From Rubrobacter aplysinae (GTDB taxonomy: Bacteria; Actinomycetota; Rubrobacteria; Rubrobacterales; Rubrobacteraceae), in NCBI RefSeq assembly GCF_001029505.1, contig NZ_LEKH01000005.1, positions 62,001 to 126,000 on the forward strand: a stretch of DNA of 64,000 nt, written 5' to 3'. The notes beneath the pieces are model-generated. The model saw nothing but the letters and a program-made list of their open reading frames with translations, was not told the origin of the DNA and searched no databases. Positions 18,102 through 29,264 of this stretch are shown one piece after another; positions within the stretch are counted from its first letter, which is position 1; every line of letters starts with the position of its first letter. Both the position numbers and the translations under genes were made by a program.

Positions 18102-18713
18102 TCAATCACCGCTTTTGTCATTTTCTGTGAGGTTGGGTTCGCTCTGGCGTGCTTGGCGTAGCCTGCTCTTGATGCTACGTATGGACTCGTGACAGTTATC
18201 GTCTAGTTCTCTACTTACAGCCACCTTCTCAAGATGCCATCGCTTCAGCTTCAGAAATCTACGCTCTGGTATCTTCGGTAGCTCACGGGAGTCGAGGTAA
18301 CGCTCCTCGATTTGCCTAACAGATTCTGCAGTCAAAACGTCGGCAGCATCCAAGTGCCGCCCAACTTCGTACTTGGCCTTTGTATAGTGGCTTACGGCCT
18401 GACGGTGGCTGGCAGCTTTCGCAGCCGGCTGCCAGGCAAGATTCAATAGGGTAATTAGAAAATTGATGATGGCCGCTATGCCGGTAGTCCATTGGAAAGC
18501 AGCCGTTGAAACCCCGGTCGTCCTCTGCACAAAGTCAGCAGCAAATACTAACGACAACAGAACCACGGCTAGTAAGAGAGAGCCAAACGTTAGGGTGACG
18601 CTCCAGCGGCCATAATGATCGCTTAACCAACCATGCATCGATGCCTGCTGGTTTGAGAGCCTTAGTACCCTTCGTAGTCGCCCAACCAGGGGGTCAGCCG
18701 ATGCGTCCGCCAC
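18102..18713 (-). CDS. SLATT-type two-TM membrane protein, CBASS effector
   Basis: 203 residues from a GTG at 18713 that overlaps the CD-NTase stop by 20 bases; GGGAGGA lies 8-9 bases upstream. Two adjacent hydrophobic helices (TFGSLLLAVVLLSLVF and GIAAIINFLITLLNLAW) are followed by a charged helical C-terminal half. This is the SLATT layout, the two-TM family found with SMODS nucleotidyltransferases. The proposed role is to form a membrane pore or disrupt the membrane when the cyclic nucleotide signal appears. It is the last gene of the four-gene CBASS operon. Confidence 0.75.
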   Translation of the reverse strand: MADASADPLVGRLRRVLRLSNQQASMHGWLSDHYGRWSVTLTFGSLLLAVVLLSLVFAADFVQRTTGVSTAAFQWTTGIAAIINFLITLLNLAWQPAAKAASHRQAVSHYTKAKYEVGRHLDAADVLTAESVRQIEERYLDSRELPKIPERRFLKLKRWHLEKVAVSRELDDNCHESIRSIKSRLRQARQSEPNLTENDKSGD

Positions 18714-19644
18714 CAAACATATCCTCCCAGTTCGAGATACGCCGCTGCCTGTCCGCATCCTCCATCCGCTGCACAATTCTTCCTAAGAAGCGGGAAGCAC
18801 GCTGTCGCTCTTCGCTACCCGCAACTCCCATGTAGTCGTCCACATGGACGGACTGACCTGTCCGGTCTCTGACCGGAGACTTGACGCTCTCAGCGGCGCT
18901 CCGACATAGGTGCGTGAGCATGTCTTTGTAACTCGTGCCTCCATCATAGGCTTCGAATGCCTGTACGGCCAGCGACTCCGTATGGTAGCCAGAGAGCCTA
19001 GCGTTCTCGGGTATGCTCTCTTGGGCCGCCTTGAAAAGTTTGATGGTAGGTACCACCCGATTGGCGCATCTACGATTAACCTCAGTTAGTTTGCGAGCGA
19101 ACGCCTCGGGCCGGATCACATTGCTCCAACCATTGCCCGACGGCTTGGGTATCCTTACCCCTCCGCCGCTAGTGGATAAGGCGGGTAGAACTTGTAGTTC
19201 GTGTCCGTCGGAGTAGCGAACCGTGATAGCAAGCTGCCCAGGAGTGACATCTGTATTTGGAAGACGTTGTTTGATGCGGGCGGCGAAACGGTGCAGGAGC
19301 TGTTGAGGGGACAGTGAAGTGAGTGACGGATCGTTGATCCGGGCCAATAGGTCGACGTCACTGAGCCCGTTGACGTAAGTGTGCTTCTGAGTTGATCCAC
19401 CGAACAAGAGGTCAACGGTGCCCTCCACATCAGACTCCAGCGCCTTCTTCAAAGTCTCGATGTGCCGCCTTATGATCTCGACGTCTCTATCGCTGTATTC
19501 GCTTACCGCTTCTTGGAGCAAGGCGTTCACCTGTGCGTCATAGGAGCCGCGCTCTGCCGCCGCTCCGGCGCCGCTTACCAACTGGTCGAGTCCGCTCGAT
19601 GTACGCCGAGATGCAGTCTCCGCGTTTCTACTGCTACCACCCAC
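18694..19644 (-). CDS. CD-NTase (SMODS) nucleotidyltransferase of a type IV CBASS system
   Basis: 316 residues from the GTG at 19644. This start has AAGGAGG six bases upstream; a longer frame to 19719 overlaps the upstream gene and has no SD. The polymerase-beta-like core shows G83-S84 and D96/D98 in GGSTQKHTYVNGLSDVDLL. A likely third acidic residue is E149 in GHELQVLPAL. A helical C-terminal domain follows. Product: a cyclic di- or oligonucleotide made on infection; the exact nucleotide cannot be read. The protein begins Met-Gly-Gly-Ser-Ser, followed by a flexible basic stretch. It is flanked by TGT-like and SLATT genes. Confidence 0.85.
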   Translation of the reverse strand: MGGSSRNAETASRRTSSGLDQLVSGAGAAAERGSYDAQVNALLQEAVSEYSDRDVEIIRRHIETLKKALESDVEGTVDLLFGGSTQKHTYVNGLSDVDLLARINDPSLTSLSPQQLLHRFAARIKQRLPNTDVTPGQLAITVRYSDGHELQVLPALSTSGGGVRIPKPSGNGWSNVIRPEAFARKLTEVNRRCANRVVPTIKLFKAAQESIPENARLSGYHTESLAVQAFEAYDGGTSYKDMLTHLCRSAAESVKSPVRDRTGQSVHVDDYMGVAGSEERQRASRFLGRIVQRMEDADRQRRISNWEDMFGGGRIG

Positions 19645-19658
19645 GCTAGCCCTCCTTT

Positions 19659-20636
19659 TTAAATTTCGAGCCCCGCCTCTCTGACCAAGCCGAGCACTTT
19701 CGGTAGATGTTCTCGCCAAGAAGAAAACTCTTCGAGCGAGAGCGTATCGCAGTAACCAGTCATACCCCTGTTGAGATCACGAAGCGTACGCAGGTTCCGA
19801 ACCCATCGTGCCACTAGGAGATCCGCATCTCGGAACTTCCACTCCTCACGCAGGATCGCATCGACCTGACCATACAACGGAAGCCCCTTAGAGAAAGCGA
19901 GACGCAGCCAGGTCAATCCATCGAACACATCCGCCCCACACAGGAAGTAGGAAACAATGGATAGGGGCTCCATACACCCGAAGACGTGTATGGGAGTCTC
20001 CGAGTCCGCTGCAAGCAGCGCGGCCCTTATCCGCAACAGGTTGCAGCACCGCTCAAGCAGGGAGTCACCAAGTTCCTTCTCCGTCACCCCTAAAAGTGAG
20101 AAGTATGCGGCAACCTCGTTAATATTCTTGACTAGGTCGTCTACGTTCATGAACAAGGAACCGTCTTCCGGCTTACATAAGAAGTCAGAGGCATATTGCG
20201 GATAATCGCAGAATAGAGTTCTTGCCTCCTCTACCTGCATCATAAGCGGACTAGGATCAGCGTGATCAAAACTGACCATCACTAGCTGGGATAATGGTGA
20301 AAGCCCGTCCAGTACTGTTCGGTAGTCTTCTAGCGACCACGGGCGACCACGACGGTCGTCGTTATAAACCTCGTCCGGATCGTAGATTAGCTTCGCTTCG
20401 TAGCCACCGCTATCTATGAAGAGTACGTCAGAGCAGTAGATATCCTGTCCGGCCAGGGGTCCGTAGCTGAGATCGTAGGCACTCACCAAGGAAGCCTCGA
20501 AAATTTCATCTCTCATGTTCAGATGTATGCCGGAGATGTCGGGGAAACCGCGGCTGGAGAATGACGGCACGAGTAGCGGCGTGAATGCCCCAACGATCGA
20601 GATCGTACGTCGTTTACATGCCTCAGAAGCCTTCAT
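19659..20636 (-). CDS. TGT-like (tRNA-guanine transglycosylase family) protein, Cap10-like
   Basis: 325 residues. It retains two TGT landmarks: IDSGGYEA (residues 74-81, D75 as general-base position) and HVFGCMEPLSIVSYFLCGAD followed by VFDGLTW (D239 as nucleophile position). The CxCxxC...H zinc site of tRNA-modifying TGTs is absent. The start overlaps the QueC-like gene by 14 bases and the stop lies 14 bases before the CD-NTase GTG. In type IV CBASS the TGT-like ancillary protein is called Cap10. The context argues for action on the CD-NTase system and not on tRNA. Confidence 0.78.
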   Translation of the reverse strand: MKASEACKRRTISIVGAFTPLLVPSFSSRGFPDISGIHLNMRDEIFEASLVSAYDLSYGPLAGQDIYCSDVLFIDSGGYEAKLIYDPDEVYNDDRRGRPWSLEDYRTVLDGLSPLSQLVMVSFDHADPSPLMMQVEEARTLFCDYPQYASDFLCKPEDGSLFMNVDDLVKNINEVAAYFSLLGVTEKELGDSLLERCCNLLRIRAALLAADSETPIHVFGCMEPLSIVSYFLCGADVFDGLTWLRLAFSKGLPLYGQVDAILREEWKFRDADLLVARWVRNLRTLRDLNRGMTGYCDTLSLEEFSSWREHLPKVLGLVREAGLEI

Positions 20637-21198
20637 ATCCCTCGCCCAGCGTTATGCGCTCTTTGCATGAGCTGCACTCGCCACATGAGTTATTGGATCG
20701 CTCGCAGCTAAAAGTAAGATCTACCGGTACTCGATGGCGAAGACAAAAGTCGAACACATCCCGCTTGGTAAACTCCAAAAACGGAGCTTCGACCTGCACC
20801 GTGCCACTAAAGTATCCGTCAAGAAGACGCTGTATGTCAGTTAAGAAAGAGGGCGAACAGTCATAATAGGGCGTTCCTGAGTGAATTCCGATAGATAACC
20901 TACCCTCTGTACTGTCGAGGATGCTGGCAACTCCGAGAAGGAGCACAGCATTTCTGCAAAGATACTCACCGCTAACACTTACGATAGGCAGCCCAAGTTC
21001 AATACTTTTCACCGGCACATCGTAGTGTATGCCCACTTCGCAAATGGCTCGTCGCTCTGCCTCGCCACTGGGTTGTCCATAGTCGAAGTGGATCCCCTGA
21101 ATAATATCTCCTCGGGAGAGATAAAATGGTATCAAGGCAGTCGAGTCTATCCCTCCCCCGAGAAGAACACAGACCTCCTTCAATGTCTGTTTTGTCAT
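20623..21198 (-). CDS. QueC-like 7-deazaguanine synthase family protein, Cap9-like
   Basis: 191 residues, somewhat shorter than housekeeping QueC (about 220-230). N-terminal PP-loop ATP pyrophosphatase motif LLGGGIDSTAL (residues 12-22). The C-terminal zinc-type cysteines CERSNNSCGECSSCKER match the QueC pattern. QueC converts 7-carboxy-7-deazaguanine to preQ0 using ATP and ammonia. Type IV CBASS carries a QueC-like Cap9. First gene of the operon, about 100 bases after hsdR on the same strand. No other queuosine pathway genes (queD, queE, folE) are nearby, so it depends on host deazaguanine supply. Confidence 0.82.
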   Translation of the reverse strand: MTKQTLKEVCVLLGGGIDSTALIPFYLSRGDIIQGIHFDYGQPSGEAERRAICEVGIHYDVPVKSIELGLPIVSVSGEYLCRNAVLLLGVASILDSTEGRLSIGIHSGTPYYDCSPSFLTDIQRLLDGYFSGTVQVEAPFLEFTKRDVFDFCLRHRVPVDLTFSCERSNNSCGECSSCKERITLGEGYEGF

Positions 21199-21301
21199 TA
21201 GTGTAATCGTACCCGACTATGCACTAGATCCGAGTCCAAATTCGCAACCTGCAGTACCTTGTGAGCACACTGCCTGCGATTGTTAGCGCCAGCTATTGCA
21301 C

Positions 21302-24450
<3,149 letters not shown>

Positions 24451-24454
<4 letters not shown>

Positions 24455-25011
24455 GCGGACTGCCCCTCATCTTTATCATAATTTGCAGATTCGCAAAGTT
24501 CAGCCCCTACCTCACGGTAGAATGCCTCGTCTAAAGTAAACAGGATCTCGCTTACGCTGTACTTCCGGCCGCTAATGTTCACATCATCGTATACATTGTT
24601 TATAGCTTCATCATATTCCACGTCGTTCTGAGGAGCGGTAGGGGAACGTTTCTCAATCTCTTCTGATATGTGTTGTTCTGTATCTGTAACGTCATATAGG
24701 GTACTAAACACCCACAATGCAGCTTCGCGTATACCTTCGAGTTCGTATCCCTGGGGCACTGTCGCACCGCCAGAATGATACTGACCGTTTCGCACATCGT
24801 GGTACCAAACAAACTCGGCCTTCTCGCAAACCAGCGACAAGTCTCGGGACGAAATCTCTTCCATGAAGAAGTCGATTTTCGTATGGTAATTACTTAGCCA
24901 TTGTTGGATGTCAGCTCTTGCGTATTCCCGGTTCAGACGCTGAATAGGATGTAGGGTTAAGTAAGTACTTATCGCAACTTCGATAGCATTATCATAGCTA
25001 ATCACAGCCAT
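24451..25011 (-). CDS. HEPN-like protein embedded between hsdS and hsdR
   Basis: 186 residues, clearly more AT-rich than its neighbours. The segment [16 protein letters not shown] (about residues 69-84) contains R-x4-H (RNGQYH), the motif of HEPN ribonucleases. Predicted helices surround it and an acidic tail follows. The stop overlaps the hsdR start by 4 bases, so it is co-translated with the restriction operon. Possible role: an abortive-infection RNase or a regulator attached to the type I system. I do not recognise a named family, and the HEPN assignment rests on the motif. Confidence 0.6.
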
Positions 25012-25108
25012 TCTACGGTCGAAATCTTCCCCTCTTCCCCATTTCTGTAATGGGTCTCCGCATGTACGAGAAGCTCAAAAGGACCCCGCGCCCACGGCCT
25101 TAGCGTAC

Positions 25109-26367
25109 TCATTGAGACTTCTCAACAATCTGTTGCGCATCCGAAACTCCCAATTCGCCGGAGATAAGCTGGGGTAGTAGCGCACTGCGAATATGAGCAA
25201 GGGTGACATTCTGCGCCTCGTTGCTATAGATACTTTGAAATAGGGACCCTATTACGTCATTGTATACTTCAAGAAGCTTTTCTGGTGGCATTGTGAATCG
25301 GTATGATTCCACCGCACCTTTAGCAAGGTGAAGTACAGTAGTACCCGTCGTATGAGCGTACGTGTGGTCGGTAAATGCAGTGGACTCAAAAATGCCGTAG
25401 AGAAAAGGTATTGACAAAGACTTGTTCCGAGGCCGAGCAATAAGAGTGTCAAGAGAGGCTACTAGCGTAGTGTATTGGCTGCTATTATGAACGACCGCAG
25501 GTCGCCCGATGACTTCAGCCGCCTGAGTAACATCCGTACAAGCGACTACAAGCTCTCCCGGATAGATTAGCTGTTCAGGCTTATAGTCACCACAATACGG
25601 TTTGAGTCCGTCGGCCCGGTAGCCGCCACCACGAGCAAAGGACTTGAGAGTGACAAGCGCGGTTCCGCTGTCTTGCAAATCTTTACTCCTGTACGATCTT
25701 CCCTTTACAAATTGAACGTGATCACCAATCGCTTCCACGTTCCAACCCGCCGGAATCTTGCCTAACTCGGAGTCCTCGAGGCGATCTGGGAAGAGGTCGG
25801 TGATGTGTTTGGGGAGGCCAGAATCCCGGCCTTCGGCTTTGGCGCGAACGGGATCGAAGTCCACAAACCACGACTTGAAGATCGCCCGTGCCATCTCCTC
25901 TAGCGTCTCGTTCGTGCGGCGGTTCATCTCGATCTTGTCGTCCAGCGTTCCGAGAACTTGGGCGATAGCTCGTTGTTCAGTCAGATCACTTGGAAAACTA
26001 ACATGAGCTTGATGGAGATGGTTGCGATTGATTCCAGGTACGGCTGCCTTATCGGAATAAGATAAGAAGTTAATAGTCGCAGGAAGTAGCTTACAAATCT
26101 TGGATCGTTCCCCTTAAAGTCGCGGACATAGAGGGTAGTGTTGAGCGGCCAAAAATTATCTGCAATGTAGAAGACCTCTCCAAGAGTACCGTATCGTCCT
26201 GTCACCACCCCTGGCCCTGGCACTTTAGCCTCCGAATGGTAGCCTGTTACCCCCGAGGAAGATACTATAGGGCTCGTGCCTTGAGTGCGAAGCCGCTGTG
26301 GGAGATCATAGCCGCGTTTCAGCTCAACTAGGTCTCCCAAAGTAGCGCTTCGCCACTCACCTGCCAT
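25109..26367 (-). pseudogene. hsdS: Type I restriction S subunit, frameshifted
   Basis: The N-terminal part (MAGEWRSATLGDLVELKRGY, target-recognition domain 1) is in one frame to about 26077. After this the homologous frame shifts by one: NFLSYSDKAAVPGINRNHLH leads into LTEQRAIAQVLGTLDDKIEM and NRRTNETLEEMARAIFKSWF. The second target domain then ends at 25109. Restoring one base (CGACT to CGAACT on the coding strand near 26077-26078) would give LRTIN and a continuous 419-residue HsdS. No repeat tract marks it as phase-variable. Either a true lesion or a sequencing error. Confidence 0.82.
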
Positions 26368-26712
26368 ACTCAGACTCCTTCAAGAGCGATTCGGAATTTT
26401 CAAGCAGCGAGGGAACTTCGTTCTGGACGATAGCCCAGACTATCTCGGTGTCTACCTCCGCGTACTCGTGGATGATCCGGTTTCGGAAGCCCACGATCTG
26501 CCGCGCGGGGCCGATGGACTCTTCCAGGTCAGGGAAGCGACGGGTGGCCTGACTCATAGCCTCGCCCACTACCGAAAGTTCTCGCTCGACCGCCCGCCGG
26601 AGCATCCGGTCATGCTCGTAATCAGAGAACTCCTTGCCCTGCACGTACTCCAGGATGGCCCGGCAGCGTCCGTGATGTCCCACAGGTAGGCTTCCCGGCT
26701 ACGCTGCGGCAT
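26357..26712 (-). pseudogene. hepT: HepT-type HEPN toxin (DUF86), frameshifted near its N-terminus
   Basis: An ATG at 26712, inside the end of mntA, begins MPQRSREAYLWDITDA, the usual DUF86 opening. The frame then shifts near 26664, and the rest (CRAILEYVQGKEFSDYEHDR onward) reads in the next frame. Adding one base gives 118 codons. The catalytic motif RNRIIHEY (Rx4HxY) is intact downstream of the lesion. HepT is an RNase toxin neutralised by AMPylation of its Tyr by MntA. A GTG at 26683 could still start a shortened product. The end overlaps hsdS by 11 bases. Confidence 0.75.
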
Positions 26713-27010
26713 AGAGGGTTTCCTGCTCCTCCTCTATGCTCCTGCGCAGATAGGGGTTGCGTACAGCCCCGATCTCCACCAGGTCTACGCGCCGCCCGAA
26801 CAGGCCTTCCATATCCTCTGGGAGCCCGAAGTAAGAATCCGCGTGCTCCCGGGGAGTCATGGGCGCGAACTCCACGGCGAGGTCCAGGTCGCTCTGCTCA
26901 GGGTCGAAGTCTTCCCGGAGCGCAGAGCCGAACAGGGCCAGACGTTCGACCTTATAGCGGTCACACAATGCCTTCAGCTCGGGCTTTCTGGCTTCGATCA
27001 GCTTGGTCAC
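26699..27010 (-). CDS. mntA: MntA-type minimal nucleotidyltransferase antitoxin
   Basis: 103 residues. The minimal nucleotidyltransferase motif GSALREDFDPEQSDLDLAVE has G-S, ten residues, then D-x-D. MntA antitoxins AMPylate the HEPN toxin HepT, whose gene follows. The GTG start lies 3 bases after the hsdM stop, so the pair is inserted between hsdM and hsdS in the restriction operon. The antitoxin frame is intact while the toxin frame is broken. Confidence 0.82.
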   Translation of the reverse strand: MTKLIEARKPELKALCDRYKVERLALFGSALREDFDPEQSDLDLAVEFAPMTPREHADSYFGLPEDMEGLFGRRVDLVEIGAVRNPYLRRSIEEEQETLYAAA

Positions 27011-27013
27011 GGC

Positions 27014-28660
27014 TCAGTCCTTCTTCCCGACAGGATAGCCCAGGCCCCGCAGGTTCGTGCGAATCTCCTTCTCCAGTCTCTCCGACTCTGCGAACTGCTC
27101 TCCGAGCGTCGTGGTGAGCCGCTGCATCTTCTCCTCGAACGGCTCGCCATCGTCCTCGGCGGCCTCGGCCCCGACGTAGCGTCCCGGGGTGAGGACGTGG
27201 CCGTGGCCCCTAATCTCTTCGAGCGTCGCCGACTTGCAGAAGCCCGGTACGTCCGAGTACTCTCCCGCTCTCTCTATAGTATCGGGCTCACCGCGCCAGG
27301 CGTGGTAGGCGTCTGAGATGCGGGCGACGTCCTCACTGGCGAGCCTGCGGTGGGTGCGGTCCTCCATCTCGCCGAGCTTGCGGGCATCAATAAAGAGCAC
27401 CTCGCCGCGTCGGTCGCGGAAGCGGTGGTTCCTCTTGTCGCGGGCAAGGAACCAGAGGCAGACCGGGATCTGGGTGGAGTAGAAGAGCTGCCCCGGCAGG
27501 GCGACCATACAGTCCACGAGGTCCGCCTCGATGATGTTCTTGCGGATCTCCCCCTCCCCGGACTGGCTCGAGGACATCGAGCCGTTGGCGAGCACGAAGC
27601 CCGCCGTGCCGGTCGGTGCGAGGTGGTGGATTATGTGCTGCACCCAGGCGAAGTTGGCGTTGCGCGCGGGCGGCACGCCATACTGCCACCGTTTGTCGTC
27701 GCGCAGCAGCTCGCCGCGCCAGTCGCTGACGTTGAACGGCGGGTTTGCGAGTATGTAGTCGGCCTTGAGATCCGGGTGACGGTCGTTGTGGAAGCTGTCG
27801 CCGTGGACGATCTGGCCTTCGATGCCGCGAATGGCGAGATTCATCCGCGCGAGCCGCCAGGTGGTGTAGTTGGACTCCTGGCCGTAGATGCAGTTGGACT
27901 CCTGGCCGTAGATGCTGATGTCGTCCAGCCTGCCACTGTGCTCGGTGACGAACTCCTCCGACTGCACGAACATCCCCGAAGAGCCGCAGCAGGGATCGTA
28001 CACGCGGCCTTTGTACGGCTCCAGCATCTGCACTAGCAGGCTTACGACGGAGCGCGGCGTATAGAACTCGCCACCCTTCTTACCCTCGGCGCTAGCGAAT
28101 TGGGCGAGGAAATACTCGTACACGTCTCCGAGTACGTCCCTGGAGCGGCTCTCACTGTCGCCGACGGCTATGTTGCTTACGAGGTCGATGATCTGTCCGA
28201 GACGCTCCTTGTCGAGAGCCTGCCGGGCATAGTCTCTGGGTAGCACACCATTTAGCGTAGGATTGTCCCGCTCTACGCCCGACATGGCATCGTCTACCAG
28301 CGAGCCGATGGTGGGCTGGCGGGCCTGGGACTTGAGATGCGACCAACGCGCCTCAGGCGGCACCCAGAAGATACCTTCCGCCCGATACTCATCCGGGTCT
28401 TCAGGATCGGCGCCCTGGGAGATCTCAGCTTCGAGCTGCGCGTACTTCTCCTCGAAAGCATCGGAGATGTACTTGAGGAAGATCAGACCCAGAACGACGT
28501 GCTTGTACTCGGCGGCGTCCATGCTGCCGCGCAGAGCATCGGCGGTCCGCCAAAGCTCGGCCTCAAGCCCGGCATTGGTGGCTGTGCCGTTTCCGGTTGC
28601 TTTGTTTACGCTCCCGCCCTCGGCTCGCATCCCCTCTAGGGGATCTTGATTAGCACTCAA
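27014..28660 (-). CDS. hsdM: Type I restriction-modification methyltransferase M subunit
   Basis: 548 residues. An N-terminal helical HsdM domain ([20 protein letters not shown]) is followed by SAM motif [13 protein letters not shown] and the catalytic motif [17 protein letters not shown] of N6-adenine methylases. The region just after motif I carries a duplicated octapeptide (IYGQESNC, then IYGQESNY). It is in frame and caused by a 24-bp tandem repeat. A TTG at 28660 overlaps an upstream stop (TTGA); the GTG at 28609 is an alternative start. Confidence 0.9.
   Translation of the reverse strand: MSANQDPLEGMRAEGGSVNKATGNGTATNAGLEAELWRTADALRGSMDAAEYKHVVLGLIFLKYISDAFEEKYAQLEAEISQGADPEDPDEYRAEGIFWVPPEARWSHLKSQARQPTIGSLVDDAMSGVERDNPTLNGVLPRDYARQALDKERLGQIIDLVSNIAVGDSESRSRDVLGDVYEYFLAQFASAEGKKGGEFYTPRSVVSLLVQMLEPYKGRVYDPCCGSSGMFVQSEEFVTEHSGRLDDISIYGQESNCIYGQESNYTTWRLARMNLAIRGIEGQIVHGDSFHNDRHPDLKADYILANPPFNVSDWRGELLRDDKRWQYGVPPARNANFAWVQHIIHHLAPTGTAGFVLANGSMSSSQSGEGEIRKNIIEADLVDCMVALPGQLFYSTQIPVCLWFLARDKRNHRFRDRRGEVLFIDARKLGEMEDRTHRRLASEDVARISDAYHAWRGEPDTIERAGEYSDVPGFCKSATLEEIRGHGHVLTPGRYVGAEAAEDDGEPFEEKMQRLTTTLGEQFAESERLEKEIRTNLRGLGYPVGKKD
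27868..27915 (-). repeat. 24-bp perfect tandem duplication inside hsdM
   Basis: Bases 27868-27891 are repeated exactly as 27892-27915. The duplication adds eight residues to HsdM between its SAM-binding and catalytic motifs without changing frame. Confidence 0.95.
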
Positions 28661-28862
28661 TCTATACCCAAACCATTTTGCGCAGCATAGATCTTTGTAA
28701 GTTCACACCACTCAACCAGTACGGGAAATAGCAGCAAACTCTTGATAATCGAACCTTCTTCTTCTCTTATAGTCTTCAGCAAGCCGCGTAGCTCAAAATA
28801 GTTCAAGAGCTCTTCGTGTCTCTTCCCACCTTACCGCAGACCGTTCAGTATACGTACTAGCC
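28657..28862 (-). pseudogene. Possible small gene upstream of hsdM, frameshifted
   Basis: From a TTG near 28862 one frame reads LASTYTERSAVRWEETRRAL. Close to 28800 the coding signal moves to the next frame: ELRGLLKTIREEEGSI, then [20 protein letters not shown]. It ends at TGA 28657-28659, overlapping the hsdM TTG as TTGA. Total about 68 residues. No family is recognised. Coding character and the tight overlap with hsdM suggest a genuine but broken small gene. Confidence 0.35.
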
Positions 28863-28867
28863 AACCC

Positions 28868-29110
28868 TCAGACCAGCCGTGATCCACCCGATTCCGAGTC
28901 TCGGATAATTATTCGATACCAGGAGTCTAGACCTTTAGCATCCACCGCTATAGGTCGGAAGCCATGCCCGGCGATAACCACTACGCCGCTACCAGTCCCC
29001 GGGATGAAAACGGTCTCAAGCCCCCCGCTCTGCCCCCGACCTTGCTGACCGGAGAAGTATCGGCGTTGATCTAGACTCTCTATTCCGGACATCTTTTTAT
29101 GCCAAGCCAT
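28868..29110 (-). CDS. Hypothetical 80-residue protein
   Basis: An ATG start without a visible SD. The composition is plausible for a small globular protein (LETVFIPGTGSGVVVIAGHG in the middle) but I recognise no family. It stands alone between the restriction operon and a pseudogene and could be a remnant. Bases 29111-29264 show nothing further. Confidence 0.3.
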   Translation of the reverse strand: MAWHKKMSGIESLDQRRYFSGQQGRGQSGGLETVFIPGTGSGVVVIAGHGFRPIAVDAKGLDSWYRIIIRDSESGGSRLV

Positions 29111-29264
29111 AGTATATCTGGCGATACTATCGAGAAGCGATCAGTATCTCAGTAGCAAGTCGGCAATGCAGGGTAGGCTTCATAAACGTGAGCTTATTGG
29201 CAGGTCCCTACCTTCGATAGCAGCCGGCCGCGGCGACCCACGCCCGGGCTATGATGTCATCGGA

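Noticed and set aside
20623-21198. Housekeeping queuosine/preQ0 biosynthesis or Dpd DNA modification
   Set aside because: No queD, queE or folE and no other dpd genes. The TGT-like partner lacks the zinc site, and tight coupling to a CD-NTase and SLATT gene points to CBASS.
20623-21198. Qat anti-phage system (which also has a QueC-like protein)
   Set aside because: The QatA ATPase, QatB and TatD-like QatD genes are absent.
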